A stretch of 64,000 nt of DNA from Leucobacter sp. Ag1 (GCF_000980875.1 NZ_LAYO01000110.1:62001-126000); one strand, 5' to 3'. Positions 43,369 through 53,223 are shown, numbered from the stretch's first letter. Numbers and translations: made by a program. The notes: generated by a model from the letters alone, not told the origin.

Positions 43369-44504
43369 GCTGCTGCTCCTTGCGCGTGGTTCGAGGGTTC
43401 GATGGTGCGATGGATCCGCGGGATCCGGCTCCCGAGCCGGGTCACGATCTCGTGCGGGATCGTGCGCGCCCAGGCGGCCCACTCGGCGACGGTGGGTTCG
43501 CCCTCCGCACCGGGACCGAACACGGTCACCTGCTCGCCCGGCTGCAGCTGATCATCGCCCGTGTCGACGACGACCATGTCCATCGAGAAGCGTCCGACGA
43601 GCGGCCTCCGACGTCCGCGCACGAGCACCTCCGCGCGGCCGGACGCCTCGCGGGGCAGCCCGTCGCCGTAGCCGACGGGGAGCAGCGCGAGGTGGGTGCG
43701 ATCCGACGCGACGAAGTCGAGGCCGTAGCCGACACCCGTGCCGGCGCCCACCTCGCGCGAGGACACCACTCGTGAGGTGAGGGTGAGCGCGGGCTTCAGG
43801 AGGTCGGTGCTCGCCGACGGGTCGATCCCGAACAGTCCCGCACCGATCCGGTGCACGCCGAACCCGCCGCCCGCACCGGTGAGCGTCGCGGCCGTCGCGG
43901 CGAGGTGCGGCACGGCCGGCGCCAGCCCGCGCCGCGACGCGGTCCGGATCGCGTTCGCGAACACCAGCCGCTCGCGCGCGTTCTGCGGGTCCGCGGGGTC
44001 GTCGGCGCACGACATGTGCCCCATGATCCCGACCACCCGCACCGAGCCCGACGCCTCGACCTCGCGGGCGAGCGCGCAGAGCGGTGCCCAGTCGGCCGCG
44101 GCGCAGCCGTCGCGGGCCATGCCGACGTCGATGTGCAGGTGGATCCGCGCGGGCGACCCGGCGCGCACCGCACCGCGAACCACCGCCGCCAGCAGTTCGA
44201 CGCTCGGTACCGCCAGGTCGATACGCCGCCGCACCGCCTCCTCGAAGTCCGCCTCGGGCGTGTTCAACCAACTGAGGATCGGCGCGTCGACGCCGCCATC
44301 GCGCAGCGCCACGGCCTCATCGATCGAGGTGACGCCGATCGACTTCGCGCCGGCCTCGAGCACCGAGTGCGCGATGGCGCCGTGCCCGAACGCGTCGGCC
44401 TTCAGCACGGCCATGAGCCGATCGCCGGTCAGGCGCGCGAACGCGGCGGTGTTCTCGCGGATCGCGTCGTCGTGCACGATGAGTTCGGAGACGGTTGGCT
44501 GCAT
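43365..44504 (-). CDS. alr: alanine racemase family enzyme
   Basis: PLP-dependent, fold III racemase, 379 residues. PLP lysine Lys35 in MAVLKADAFGHGAI (usual form VKANAYGHG), the second catalytic base Tyr260 in GTGVGYGLDF, the HLAATAATL and HRIGAGLFGI segments where the family has HxANSA and RxGxxxYG, and GRFSMDMVVVDTGDD. Substitutions at these usually invariant positions suggest a divergent racemase; D-Ala, D-Ser or a diamino acid are all possible products. First gene of an alr-ddl unit, divergent from the MurG-like gene. Confidence 0.87.
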   Translation of the reverse strand: MQPTVSELIVHDDAIRENTAAFARLTGDRLMAVLKADAFGHGAIAHSVLEAGAKSIGVTSIDEAVALRDGGVDAPILSWLNTPEADFEEAVRRRIDLAVPSVELLAAVVRGAVRAGSPARIHLHIDVGMARDGCAAADWAPLCALAREVEASGSVRVVGIMGHMSCADDPADPQNARERLVFANAIRTASRRGLAPAVPHLAATAATLTGAGGGFGVHRIGAGLFGIDPSASTDLLKPALTLTSRVVSSREVGAGTGVGYGLDFVASDRTHLALLPVGYGDGLPREASGRAEVLVRGRRRPLVGRFSMDMVVVDTGDDQLQPGEQVTVFGPGAEGEPTVAEWAAWARTIPHEIVTRLGSRIPRIHRTIEPSNHAQGAAA

Positions 44505-44535
44505 GTGCAGCAGTCAAGCGGGTTCGATGTTGCCG

Positions 44536-44586
44536 CAGCCTATGCCGCTTTCGATACGCGGACGGTACGTCTCGCTTCATAGGCTG
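44536..44586. promoter_or_regulatory. inverted CAGCCTATG/CATAGGCTG elements between alr and murG
   Basis: CAGCCTATG at 44536-44544 and its exact reverse complement at 44578-44586, 33 bp apart in the 87-bp divergent gap. Each carries a TAGGCT -10-like hexamer pointing at its own gene; the plus-strand copy is 6 nt before the MurG-like ATG. Reads as back-to-back promoters with identical cores. Confidence 0.5.
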
Positions 44587-44591
44587 GCGCC

Positions 44592-45668
44592 ATGACCCGC
44601 TATCTGCTCGCCGGCGGCGGGACCGCCGGCCACGTCTCACCGCTGCTCGCGGTCGCCGACCGGATCCGAGAACGCGATCCCGGGGCGTCGGTCCTCGTCC
44701 TCGGCACCGAGGAGGGGCTCGAAGCACGTCTGGTCCCGCAGCGCGGGCACGAGCTCCGCACGATCCCGCGGGTACCGTTCCCGCGCAGGCCCGATCTGCA
44801 CGCCGCACGGTTCCCGGCGCGATTCCGACGCGCGGTCGCACTCACGCGCGAACTCCTGCGCGAAGAGCGCATCGACCTGCTGATCGGCTTCGGCGGATAC
44901 GTCTCGGCCCCGGCCTACGTCGCGGCCCGGCGGGAGCGCGTGCCCTACGCGGTGCACGAGGCGAACGTCCGGCCGGGGCTGGCCAACGTCTGGGGCGCCC
45001 GCCGCGCCGCAGCCGTCGGCACGGTCTTCCCCGGGACTCCGCTGCGCGGTGCCGAGGTCGTCGGCATGCCGCTGCGCGCCGAGATCGCGTCGCTCGACCG
45101 CGCGGCCTCCCGCGCGGAAGCCGCCGAGGTCTTCGGACTCGATCCGCACCGCCCGGTGCTGCTGGTGTTCGGCGGCTCGACCGGCGCGCGCCGGATCAAC
45201 GACGCCTTCGCGGCGTCCTGGCCCGCGATCGCCGCCGCGGGGTGGCAGCTCCTGCACGTGACCGGCGAGCAGAAGATCGACGAGGTGGGCGCGAGCAGCG
45301 CCGACGCCCGCGCGGTGGTCCCCTATGTCGATCGGATGGACCTCGCGTACGCGCTCGCCGATCTGGTCGTGTGCCGCTCGGGCGCGGCGACCGTGAGCGA
45401 GATCAGCGCACTCGGTATCCCGGCGGTCTACGTGCCCTACGCCGTCGGGAACGGCGAGCAGGCGCTCAACGCCCGCGCCGCGGTCGAGGCGGGCGGCGCC
45501 GTGCTGCTCGCCGACGCGGATCTCACTCCGGACGCGGTGGACGAACGGATCGTGCCGCTGCTGCAGGACGCGGATCGGCGCCGGCGCATGAGCGCGGCCG
45601 CCTCAGTGCTCGGCGTGCGGGACGCCGCCGGCCGGATGCTCGCGCTCGCCGAGCGTGCGCTCGGCTAG
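44592..45668 (+). CDS. murG: MurG-family UDP-GlcNAc:lipid I N-acetylglucosaminyltransferase
   Basis: GT-B glycosyltransferase, 358 residues. Glycine-rich LLAGGGTAGHVSPLLAVADR (residues 5-24), the membrane-facing GFGGYVSAPAYVAA (~residues 99-112), HEANVRPGLANVWG where MurG has HExNxxxGxxN, FGGSTGARRIND (~residues 194-205), and the UDP-GlcNAc-binding CRSGAATVSEISALG and GNGEQALNARAAVEAGG (canonical xxQxxNA). MurG normally sits in the dcw cluster between ftsW and murC. Here it stands alone, divergent from alr-ddl, so it is likely a paralogue or relocated copy. Probably leaderless. Confidence 0.88.
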   Translation: MTRYLLAGGGTAGHVSPLLAVADRIRERDPGASVLVLGTEEGLEARLVPQRGHELRTIPRVPFPRRPDLHAARFPARFRRAVALTRELLREERIDLLIGFGGYVSAPAYVAARRERVPYAVHEANVRPGLANVWGARRAAAVGTVFPGTPLRGAEVVGMPLRAEIASLDRAASRAEAAEVFGLDPHRPVLLVFGGSTGARRINDAFAASWPAIAAAGWQLLHVTGEQKIDEVGASSADARAVVPYVDRMDLAYALADLVVCRSGAATVSEISALGIPAVYVPYAVGNGEQALNARAAVEAGGAVLLADADLTPDAVDERIVPLLQDADRRRRMSAAASVLGVRDAAGRMLALAERALG

Positions 45669-45688
45669 GCCCTCCTGACGAAGCGAAC

Positions 45689-45727
45689 GCGCCCGCCTCC
45701 GCTCCGCGTACGGAGGAAGAGGGGCGC
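45689..45727. terminator. bidirectional terminator between murG and ndk
   Basis: Nested stems GCGCCC (45689-45694) with GGGCGC (45722-45727), and CCTCCG (45696-45701) with CGGAGG (45711-45716). Lies between convergent stops. Confidence 0.55.
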
Positions 45728-45753
45728 GCTCGACGTGCGGAGCGGCGGTCGAC

Positions 45754-46170
45754 TCAGGCGAACCAGAGCGCGAGCTCGCGGGCGGCCGACTCGGGCGAGT
45801 CGGACCCGTGCACGAGGTTCTGCTGCACTTTGAGGCCCCAGTCGCGGCCGAGGTCGCCGCGGATGGTGCCGGGTGCCGCCGTGGTCGGATCGGTGGTGCC
45901 CGCGAGCGAGCGGAAGCCCTCGATGACCCGGTGGCCCTCGGCGCGGATCGCGACCGTGGGGCCCGAGCTCATGAACTCGATGAGGGGCTCGTAGAAGGGC
46001 TTGCCCTCGTGCTCGGCGTAGTGCGCGGCGAGCAGCTCGCGATCGGCGTCCACCAGTCGGAGGTCGACCAGACGGTACCCCTTCGCCTCGATGCGGCGCA
46101 GGATCTCACCGGTCAGGCCACGGGCGACGCCGTCGGGCTTCACCAGGATGAGGGTCTCTTCTGCGGACAT
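45754..46170 (-). CDS. ndk: nucleoside diphosphate kinase
   Basis: Balances nucleoside triphosphate pools. 138 residues. N-terminal ETLILVKPDGVARGLTGEIL and active-site NLVHGSDSPESAARELALWF with the phosphohistidine. ATG at 46168-46170 with GAAGGAG; the longer frame is ignored. Follows folC and DUF4233, a linkage common in actinobacteria. A TACACT hexamer at 46206-46211 (minus strand) may give it its own promoter. Confidence 0.97.
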   Translation of the reverse strand: MSAEETLILVKPDGVARGLTGEILRRIEAKGYRLVDLRLVDADRELLAAHYAEHEGKPFYEPLIEFMSSGPTVAIRAEGHRVIEGFRSLAGTTDPTTAAPGTIRGDLGRDWGLKVQQNLVHGSDSPESAARELALWFA

Positions 46171-46225
46171 GCGTCTCCTTCGTTCAGAACGGAATACGGG
46201 GAACAAGTGTAGTGAGCGGAGGTGG

Positions 46226-46702
46226 CTACTCCGGTGCGCCTTGGGAGGCGAGCCAGGCGGCGCGGTCCCGGTCGATCTGCGCGCCCCGCACCATGCAGAA
46301 GATCCACAGGGCCAGGAAGACGAGGCTCACGAACAGGCTCATCGGCATGATGAAGGCGACGGCGAGCATGAGCGCGTGCACCGCCCAGCCGAGCTTGATC
46401 CCGAGCCCGCCGCGCATGCACGCCAGCGCGACGACGATCACCAGGCACAGCCCGATGCCGATATAGATGCCGAGCTCCCGTGGTTCCAACAGTGACAGCC
46501 CGAACACCGTCATGCCCATGAGGAACACGATGATCAGCTCGAAGCCGAGCACGATGGAGGCGAGCGCCCGCTGGGTGGACTGGCGACCGCTGCGGGCACC
46601 CGAGACGCGCATGGCGGAGTTGTGCGCGAGCGTCTCGGACGGCGACAGCTGGAGCTCCTCGCCGTCCTCGGCGGAGGCGCCGCGGACCTTGCGCGGGCTC
46701 AT
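46226..46702 (-). CDS. DUF4233 membrane protein
   Basis: 158 residues. An N-terminal polar region of ~45 residues precedes four hydrophobic helices beginning RALASIVLGFELIIVFLMGM (~residues 45-64), the conserved start of DUF4233. The C-terminus ends in a polar helix (GAQIDRDRAAWLASQ). This family is found between folC and ndk in many actinobacteria (known); function unknown. ATG overlaps the folC stop. Confidence 0.86.
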   Translation of the reverse strand: MSPRKVRGASAEDGEELQLSPSETLAHNSAMRVSGARSGRQSTQRALASIVLGFELIIVFLMGMTVFGLSLLEPRELGIYIGIGLCLVIVVALACMRGGLGIKLGWAVHALMLAVAFIMPMSLFVSLVFLALWIFCMVRGAQIDRDRAAWLASQGAPE

Positions 46703-48048
46703 GCGATCCCCCAGCCCTCGTCGCGCGAGTACGCGATGGCCTCGCCGGCGAGCATGACCGACCCGGTGACGAGGACGCCGCGCGACTCGCCCTCCTCGAC
46801 GGTCGACGCCCAGGCCCGAGCCGCGTCGAGCGCGTCGGGCAGGCGCTCCTCGACCTCGACCGGCAGGCCGGGCAGCGCGGTCGCCGCCAGCTCGGCGAGC
46901 CGGTCGGCGTCGATGGCACGGGGCGAATCCACGGTGGTGAGGATCACGCGCGACGCGAGCGGGGCCAGCGCGGCGAGCACGCCGGCGGCGTCCTTCTCGC
47001 CGAGCACGCCGACGATCAGTGCCACCTCGGAGAAGCGGAACGACTCGACGAACGCTCGCGCGAGCGCCTCCGCGCCGTGCGGGTTGTGCGCCGCATCGAC
47101 GACCACGGACGGGTCGGTCCCGATCAGCTGCAGGCGGCCCGGCGAGGTCAGCTGTCCGAGCCCCTCGTCGAGCACCTCCTCGGGCACCGGTCGCTCGCCG
47201 CCGAGGAATGCCTCGACGGCGGCGATGGCGAGCGCCACGTTCTCGGCCTGGTGTCCGCCGAACAGCGGGACGAAGGCCGGATCGTACGCATTGCCGGTCG
47301 CACCGACGACATCGATCTGACGTCCGCCGACGGCGAGACGGTCGTCGGCGAGGCGGAAGTCGCGCCCCTGCACGAGCACGCGCGAACCGGTGCGCTCCGC
47401 GGCGGCCTCGATCGCCGCCAGCGCGGCCGGATCCTGCGCGGCCGAGACGACCGTGCTGCCCGGCTTGATGATGCCGGCCTTGGTCTGCGCGATGGTCGCG
47501 ATGTCCGGGCCCAGGATCGCGGTGTGGTCGAGCGCGATCGGCGTGAATACGGCGACCTGCGCGTCGACGATGTTCGTCGCGTCCCACTCGCCGCCCATGC
47601 CGACCTCGATCACCGCGACGTCGACCGGAGCGTCGGCGAAGGCCGTGAACGCGAGCACGGCGAGCGCCTCGAAGAAGGTGATCGGACCCTGGCCCGACTC
47701 CTCGAGCTCGGCGTCGACGACCTCGAGCGGCAGCTGCAGCTCGCTCCACGCCTCGGCGAGTCGCGGTCCGCTGATCGGCGATCCGTCGACCTGGAAGCGC
47801 TCCGTGAAGTCGACGAGGTGCGGGCTCGTGAAGAGCCCGGTGCGCAGCCCGTGCGCGCGCAGCAGCGACTCCACCGCGCGGCTCGTCGAGGTCTTGCCGT
47901 TGGTGCCGGCGATCTGCACGACGGGGAACGAGAGCTGGGGCGAGCCCGCGAGCTCGGCGAGTCGGCGCACCGGCTCGATGCGCGGGCGGGGGTTCGCCTC
48001 GCCCACGCGGCCGAGCAGCGCGTCATAGACCTCTTCTGCGGTGCTCAT
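46699..48048 (-). CDS. folC: folylpolyglutamate synthase / dihydrofolate synthase
   Basis: Mur-ligase-type enzyme adding glutamate to folates. 449 residues. P-loop [20 protein letters not shown] (~residues 45-64), [45 protein letters not shown] with the metal ligands, and [15 protein letters not shown] (~residues 297-311). Overlaps the ileS stop (ATGA) and the DUF4233 start, forming ileS-folC-DUF4233 and probably ndk. Confidence 0.96.
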   Translation of the reverse strand: MSTAEEVYDALLGRVGEANPRPRIEPVRRLAELAGSPQLSFPVVQIAGTNGKTSTSRAVESLLRAHGLRTGLFTSPHLVDFTERFQVDGSPISGPRLAEAWSELQLPLEVVDAELEESGQGPITFFEALAVLAFTAFADAPVDVAVIEVGMGGEWDATNIVDAQVAVFTPIALDHTAILGPDIATIAQTKAGIIKPGSTVVSAAQDPAALAAIEAAAERTGSRVLVQGRDFRLADDRLAVGGRQIDVVGATGNAYDPAFVPLFGGHQAENVALAIAAVEAFLGGERPVPEEVLDEGLGQLTSPGRLQLIGTDPSVVVDAAHNPHGAEALARAFVESFRFSEVALIVGVLGEKDAAGVLAALAPLASRVILTTVDSPRAIDADRLAELAATALPGLPVEVEERLPDALDAARAWASTVEEGESRGVLVTGSVMLAGEAIAYSRDEGWGIA

Positions 48049-51000
48049 CGGGCGTCCTCCTCTTCGGGCGCGTCGAGCCCGGTGGTGTCGATCGTGATGA
48101 TGAGCGGAGCCTTGTCCGTGCCGAGGGCCTTCGCGCCGGTCACGAAGACGCCGTCGCCGGGAGACGGGATGTCGTCGACGATCGCGTCGATCCCGATCGC
48201 CTCCTGCACCGCGAAGCCGGCCGCGAGCGTCTCCGCGGCGATCAGTCCGCCGTGCGTCCGGAGCGCGTCCACGTGAGCGGGCTCCGCGTTCAGCGCGAGC
48301 ACGATGCGATCGCTCACGTCGAGACCGGCGTTCTTGCGCGCCTCCTGCACGGCGCGGATCGCGTCGCGTGCGATGCCCTCGGCCTCGAGCTCGGGCGTCG
48401 TCTCGGTGCGCAGCAGCACGAAGCCGCCGCCCTGGAGCAGCGCGAGCGCCGTCGACCCGTCGGAGCCGTCGCCGGCCGAGAGCGTGAGCTCGTACTCCCC
48501 CGGCTCGAGCGCGATGCCGCCGGCGGTGACGACGCCGTCGGTCTCGGACCAGTCGCCCGACTTCGCACCGCGGATCGCCTGCTGCACGTTCTTGCCGATG
48601 CGCGGGCCGGCGGCGCGGGCGTTGACGGCCAGCGTGTGCACGATCCCGTGCTCGGCCGCACTCTCGGCGGTCTGCTCGACGAGCGTGACCCGCTTGACGT
48701 TGAGTTCCTCGCGCAGGATCTCCGCGAACGGCTCCAGAGCCTCCGGCCGTGCGCTCACGACGGTGAGCTCCGAGAGCGGCAGGCGGACCCGCAGACGACG
48801 GGCCTTGCGCAGCGCGAGCGCCTGCGAGGTGATCTGACGGACCTCGTCCATCGCGACGATCAGCTCGTCGTCCGCGGGGAACTCCGCGGCGTCCGGCCAG
48901 TCCGCGAGGTGCACCGAGCGGCCGCCGGTGAGTCCGCGCCAGATCTCCTCGGTGACGAGGGGCGCCATCGGCGCCGCGACGCGTGCCACGGTCTCGAGCA
49001 CGGTGAACAGGGTGTCGAAGGCCTGGCGGTTCGACTCCTTGCCGTTCTCGCCGTTCGTGCCCTCCCAGAAGCGGTCGCGCGAGCGGCGCACGTACCAGTT
49101 GGTCAGCGTCTCGGCGAAGTCGCGCAGGGTCTCGGCCGCGCTCGTCGTGTCGAGCCCGTCGAGGTGCGCCTCGACCTCGCGCACCAGGCGTCCGGCCTTG
49201 GCCAGGATGTAGCGGTCCAGCGGATCGCTCGAGTCGGTGCGGCGCTCCGCCTCGATCCCGTCCGCGTTCGCATAGAGGCTGAAGAAGTAGTACGAGTTCC
49301 ACAGCGGCAGGATGAACTGGCGCACGCCCTCGCGGATCCCCTCTTCGGTCACGACGAGGTTGCCGCCGCGGACCACCGGCGAGGCCATGAGGAACCAGCG
49401 CATCGCGTCGGATCCGTCGCGGTCGAAGACCTCGTTCACGTCGGGGTAGTTGCGCAGCGACTTCGACATCTTGTTGCCGTCGGAGCCGAGCACGATGCCG
49501 TGGCTGATCACGTTCTTGAACGCGGGGCGATCGAAGAGCGCGGTCGCGAGCACGTGCTGCAGGTAGAACCAGCCGCGCGTCTGCCCGATGTACTCGACGA
49601 TGAAGTCGGCGGGCTGGTGCGTGTCGAACCACTCGCGGTTCTCGAACGGGTAGTGCGCCTGCGCGAACGGCATCGAGCCCGAGTCGAACCAGACGTCGAA
49701 CACGTCCTCGATCCGGCGCATGGTGCTCGCGCCGGTGGGATCGTCGGGGTTCGGCCGGGTCAGGGAGTCGATGTACGGGCGGTGCAGGTCGACCTCGCCC
49801 TGCTCATTGCGCGGCAGCTCGCCGAAGTCGGCCTCGAGCTCGGCGAGCGAGCCGTAGACGTCGACGCGCGGGTACTCGGGGTCGTCGCTCTTCCACACCG
49901 GGATCGGGCTGCCCCAGTAGCGGTTGCGGCTGATCGACCAGTCGCGGGCGCCCTCGAGCCACTTGCCGAACTGCCCGTGCTTGACGTTCTCGGGGACCCA
50001 GGTGATCTCCTCGTTGACCTCCAGCATGCGCTGCTTGATGTCGGTCACGCGCACGAACCAGCTGGAGACCGCCTTGTAGATCAGCGGGTTCCGGCAGCGC
50101 CAGCAGTGCGGGTAGGAGTGCTCGTAGCTCGCCTCGCGCAGCAGGCGGCCCTCTTGCTTGAGCAGGCGGATCAGCGGGCGGTTGGCGTCCATCCAGAGCT
50201 CGCCGGCCACGTCGGTGACCGCCTTGATGAAGCGGCCCCCGTCGTCGACGGAGACGATGACGGGCATGCCGGCTTCGGCGGTGATGCGGTGGTCGTCCTC
50301 GCCGTACGCGGGCGCCTGGTGCACGATGCCGGTGCCGTCGCTGGTCGAGACGTAGTCGTCGACGAGCACGCGCCAGTAACGCTCGGTGCCCCACACCTCG
50401 GCGTCGGCGAAGTAGTCGAAGAGCCGCGCGTATTCGACCTCGGCAAGCTCCGCGCCGAGCACGGTGCGCTCGACGGCCGCGTTCACGGCCTCGGCGGATT
50501 CGTAGCCGAGATCCTTCGCGTGGTTGCCGACGAGGTCGACCGCCAGCAGGTAGCGGGCCTCGCCCGCCGCTCCGCCGTCGGCGCCGCCCGCCGGGCCCGC
50601 GGGCACGACGGCGTAGGAGATCTCGGGTCCGACCGCGAGGGCCGCGTTGGTGGGCAGGGTCCAGGGCGTCGTCGTCCATGCGAGCGCGCGCACGCCGTCG
50701 AGACCGAGCTCGGCCGCGCGGTCTCCCGTGAAGGGGAAGGTCACGGTCACCGAGGGGTCCTGGCGCATCTGGTAGACGTCGTCGTCCATGCGCAGCTCGT
50801 GGTTCGAGAGCGGGGTCTCGTCGCGCCAGCAGTAGGGCAGGATCCGGGATCCCTCGTAGGCGAGGCCCTTCTCGTGCAGCTGCTTGAACGCCCAGAGCAC
50901 GCTCTCCATGTAGCCGAGGTCGAGGGTCTTGTACCCGTGCTCGAAGTCGACCCAGCGCGCCTGGCGGGTGACGTAGTCCTCCCACTCGCGGGTGTACTGC

Positions 51001-51425
51001 AGCACGGCGTCGCGGGCCTTCGCGTTGAACGCGGCGATGCCCATCTCCTCGATCTCGCGCTTCTCCGTGATGCCGAGCTGCTTCATCGCCTCGAGCTCGG
51101 CGGGCAGGCCGTGGGTGTCCCAGCCGAAGCGGCGCTCCACCTTCTTGCCGCGCATCGTCTGGAAGCGCGGGAAGACGTCCTTGGCGTAGCCGGTGAGCAG
51201 GTGGCCGTAGTGCGGCAGACCGTTGGCGAAGGGCGGGCCGTCGTTGAAGACCCACTCGGCCTCGCCCTCGCGGCGCCGGATCGACTCGCGGAAGGTGTCG
51301 TCGGCCTTCCAGAAGGCGAGCACGCGCTGCTCGACCTCGGGAAGTCGCGGGGACGGCGATACTTCGGCTGCTGCACCGTTCGGCTGCTGCGCGGCGTCGC
51401 CGGTCGACTGCTTCGGATACGTCAT
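48045..51425 (-). CDS. ileS: isoleucyl-tRNA synthetase (long, IleS2-like form)
   Basis: Class I aminoacyl-tRNA synthetase, 1126 residues. HIGH-type motif [13 protein letters not shown] (~residue 73), CP1 editing domain with [22 protein letters not shown] motif [10 protein letters not shown] (~residue 651), and a long C-terminal tRNA-binding part with [15 protein letters not shown]. The length and the editing-domain style match the eukaryote-like IleS2 class, often less sensitive to mupirocin (known of the class; not tested here). GAGGG lies about 9 nt before the ATG. Expression is probably controlled by the T-box in its 5' leader. Confidence 0.97.
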   Translation of the reverse strand: MTYPKQSTGDAAQQPNGAAAEVSPSPRLPEVEQRVLAFWKADDTFRESIRRREGEAEWVFNDGPPFANGLPHYGHLLTGYAKDVFPRFQTMRGKKVERRFGWDTHGLPAELEAMKQLGITEKREIEEMGIAAFNAKARDAVLQYTREWEDYVTRQARWVDFEHGYKTLDLGYMESVLWAFKQLHEKGLAYEGSRILPYCWRDETPLSNHELRMDDDVYQMRQDPSVTVTFPFTGDRAAELGLDGVRALAWTTTPWTLPTNAALAVGPEISYAVVPAGPAGGADGGAAGEARYLLAVDLVGNHAKDLGYESAEAVNAAVERTVLGAELAEVEYARLFDYFADAEVWGTERYWRVLVDDYVSTSDGTGIVHQAPAYGEDDHRITAEAGMPVIVSVDDGGRFIKAVTDVAGELWMDANRPLIRLLKQEGRLLREASYEHSYPHCWRCRNPLIYKAVSSWFVRVTDIKQRMLEVNEEITWVPENVKHGQFGKWLEGARDWSISRNRYWGSPIPVWKSDDPEYPRVDVYGSLAELEADFGELPRNEQGEVDLHRPYIDSLTRPNPDDPTGASTMRRIEDVFDVWFDSGSMPFAQAHYPFENREWFDTHQPADFIVEYIGQTRGWFYLQHVLATALFDRPAFKNVISHGIVLGSDGNKMSKSLRNYPDVNEVFDRDGSDAMRWFLMASPVVRGGNLVVTEEGIREGVRQFILPLWNSYYFFSLYANADGIEAERRTDSSDPLDRYILAKAGRLVREVEAHLDGLDTTSAAETLRDFAETLTNWYVRRSRDRFWEGTNGENGKESNRQAFDTLFTVLETVARVAAPMAPLVTEEIWRGLTGGRSVHLADWPDAAEFPADDELIVAMDEVRQITSQALALRKARRLRVRLPLSELTVVSARPEALEPFAEILREELNVKRVTLVEQTAESAAEHGIVHTLAVNARAAGPRIGKNVQQAIRGAKSGDWSETDGVVTAGGIALEPGEYELTLSAGDGSDGSTALALLQGGGFVLLRTETTPELEAEGIARDAIRAVQEARKNAGLDVSDRIVLALNAEPAHVDALRTHGGLIAAETLAAGFAVQEAIGIDAIVDDIPSPGDGVFVTGAKALGTDKAPLIITIDTTGLDAPEEEDAR

Positions 51426-51492
51426 GTTCGGGGCCCTCGTGCGTGTCCGTGCGCGTACGGCTGCTGTCGCCTACGTGCACTGTTCCGACGCC

Positions 51493-51690
51493 GGGACGAG
51501 CGCTGCGCTTCGCAGCTCCCGCGGTACCACCCCGCTTGCCGACCCGCGCTGCGAGCAGCGAGGTTCGGCCTCTTCGTTCGGCTGTGACGGGCCGTTCCCG
51601 TTCGGTTCTAGTGGACCGCGCGCGCCGAAGCACTCACGAGCGTTCTTCCGAAGGCTCCCCGGTGATGGCCGGATCGACGCCTGTGCGTTC
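51493..51690 (-). ncRNA. T-box riboswitch in the ileS leader
   Basis: The minus strand contains the T-box sequence GGGTGGTACCGCGG (51532-51519), followed by a hairpin 51520-51493 (GGGAGCTGCG...CGCAGCGCTCGTCCC). A short Stem I near the 5' end presents ATC, an Ile codon, at 51666-51664 within CCGGCCATCACCGG. A TAGAAT -10-like hexamer (51697-51692) lies just upstream. This is the layout of actinobacterial ileS T-boxes, which sense uncharged tRNA-Ile and mostly regulate translation. 5' and 3' limits are approximate; the remaining leader runs to the ileS start at 51425. Confidence 0.85.
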
Positions 51691-51764
51691 GATTCTACCG
51701 GATCGCGATGAGCCGGGATAGCATCGCAGCATCCAGGTCGATGCCGATTCCCAGGAGGCCGCCA

Positions 51765-52238
51765 GTGTCCGCACCCGCCGATCAGCCCAACGTCGTCGAA
51801 CAGCCCGAGCAGCACCTCGCGGTCGTCCGGGATCGCGTCGCGTTCGCGGACGTCCCCGCGCTCTACGATCGCGCGTATCCGGCGATCTTCGGCGCGCTCG
51901 GCGCGGCGGGCATCGCCCCGAGCGCACCCCCGATGGGGGTCGTGCACGGCTCCCCCGACGGCACCCTCGATCTCTCGGTCGCGGTGCCGGTCGCGGAGCC
52001 CTTCACCGGCGACGGCGAGGTCACCGCCGAGACCATCTCGGCCGGGCGGGTCGCGACGCTGCTGGTGCGCGGCGATTACTCGCAGATCGGTCCGGCGTAT
52101 CAGCGCCTGTTCGAGTGGACCGCAGCCCAGGGCCTCGAAGCGACCGGCCTCGCGTGGGAGCAGTACCTGACGGAGCCGCAACCGGGCGGGGACCCGGCCG
52201 AGAACGAGACCCTCGTCGCGATCCAGCTCGCCGACTGA
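51765..52238 (+). CDS. GyrI-like / AraC effector-binding domain protein
   Basis: 157 residues, a stand-alone small-molecule-binding domain of the GyrI-like type without a DNA-binding part. Visible: DVPALYDRAYPAIFGALGAA (~residues 29-48), MGVVHGSPDGTLDLSVAVPV, VTAETISAGRVATLLVRGDY and TGLAWEQYLTEPQPGGDPAENE (shown here only as the start of the C-terminal strand pair). GTG start at 51765 with AGGAGG at 51753-51758. Ligand unknown; related domains bind drugs or heme. Divergent from the ileS leader. Confidence 0.8.
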   Translation: MSAPADQPNVVEQPEQHLAVVRDRVAFADVPALYDRAYPAIFGALGAAGIAPSAPPMGVVHGSPDGTLDLSVAVPVAEPFTGDGEVTAETISAGRVATLLVRGDYSQIGPAYQRLFEWTAAQGLEATGLAWEQYLTEPQPGGDPAENETLVAIQLAD

Positions 52239-52253
52239 GGCAGGCGAGGACGG

Positions 52254-53135
52254 CTACCGCGCGGGATCCGAGCAACGGGATTCGAGCGTAATCCAGACCT
52301 GCCCATCGATCGTCGAGCGGTCGTTGACCGACACTCGGTCCAGCAGCGGCTGTCCGGGATTCTGCAGGAAGCGCTCGGACCGGATCCCATCGACGACGGA
52401 GTACCCGATTCCCCGGAACTGGCGCAGCACCCGCTCGGCCCCCCAGCCGTCCTCGTCACCGGCGACCGAGAACCGGACGGACTCCCGCGCACCCTCGGGC
52501 GCGGTCCCGACTGCCTCGCAGGTCGCGGTCTCGATCGGGTCCTCGCCGGACTTCGCTCCGACCGCCATGATCATCCGCTCCATCTCCGTGCGCGCCTCGC
52601 CGACCCCGGGCACCGGCGCTTCGACAGGTGCCGGACTCGACTCGCCAGACGCCACCGACTCTCGTTCAGGTGACGAGGCATCCAGGTTCGCGAGGGCTGT
52701 GCCCACGGCTTGCTGCGAGGTCGCCACCTGCATCGTTCCCAGGAATACCAACGTGCCGAGCAGTGCCGCGCCGCCGAGCACCGTCGTACTGAGCCAGATC
52801 CGGGACCGGCGCCAGGCCGCGATCACGCACAGCACGCTCGAGACCGCGACAAGGACGGCGGCCAGGATCGCTAGATCGACGGCGCTGCTGGCGTTCGCGG
52901 CGACGTACTCGACCCACTGTCGGGCGTCGGCACGACGCAGCCCGGAATTCGGCCCCTGGGAGGCAGCCAGCCCGCGGAAGATCTCCGACCACCAGATCGT
53001 CGTGCAGATCCACGCCACAGCGAGCAGATAGAGGGTGATCAGCAGACCGCGGACGAAGAAGCGCAATCGCCGCGCGAAAGCGTCCGCCTCGGGCTTGTCC
53101 ACGAGCTCCGCGTCCGAAGCTGTATCGGCGTCCAT
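52254..53135 (-). CDS. hypothetical membrane protein with extracytoplasmic C-terminal domain
   Basis: 293 residues. Three hydrophobic segments: FVRGLLITLYLLAVAWICTT (~residues 27-46), AVDLAILAAVLVAVSSVLCV (~85-104) and WLSTTVLGGAALLGTLVFLG (~113-132). The region after the third helix is Pro/Ser/Glu-rich, then folds into a ~110-residue C-terminal domain with two cysteines (TATCEAVG and ESRCSDPA) that could form a disulfide outside the cell. No family recognised. ATG at 53133-53135 with a GGGGGT site; a TTG five codons upstream is less likely. Stop is 15 bp from the convergent GyrI-like gene. Confidence 0.72.
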   Translation of the reverse strand: MDADTASDAELVDKPEADAFARRLRFFVRGLLITLYLLAVAWICTTIWWSEIFRGLAASQGPNSGLRRADARQWVEYVAANASSAVDLAILAAVLVAVSSVLCVIAAWRRSRIWLSTTVLGGAALLGTLVFLGTMQVATSQQAVGTALANLDASSPERESVASGESSPAPVEAPVPGVGEARTEMERMIMAVGAKSGEDPIETATCEAVGTAPEGARESVRFSVAGDEDGWGAERVLRQFRGIGYSVVDGIRSERFLQNPGQPLLDRVSVNDRSTIDGQVWITLESRCSDPAR

Positions 53136-53223
53136 GCGGTTCACCCCCAACTCGATCCCCTGAAACGATACGCGAATACGCTTGAAGGGGCATCAAATCC
53201 GCTCGACGCGGGATACTGGTGGG

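Noticed and set aside
48252-51587. Very long plus-strand frame (over 1100 codons) opposite ileS
   Set aside because: Same antisense-shadow signature; the minus strand encodes a complete IleRS with all motifs.
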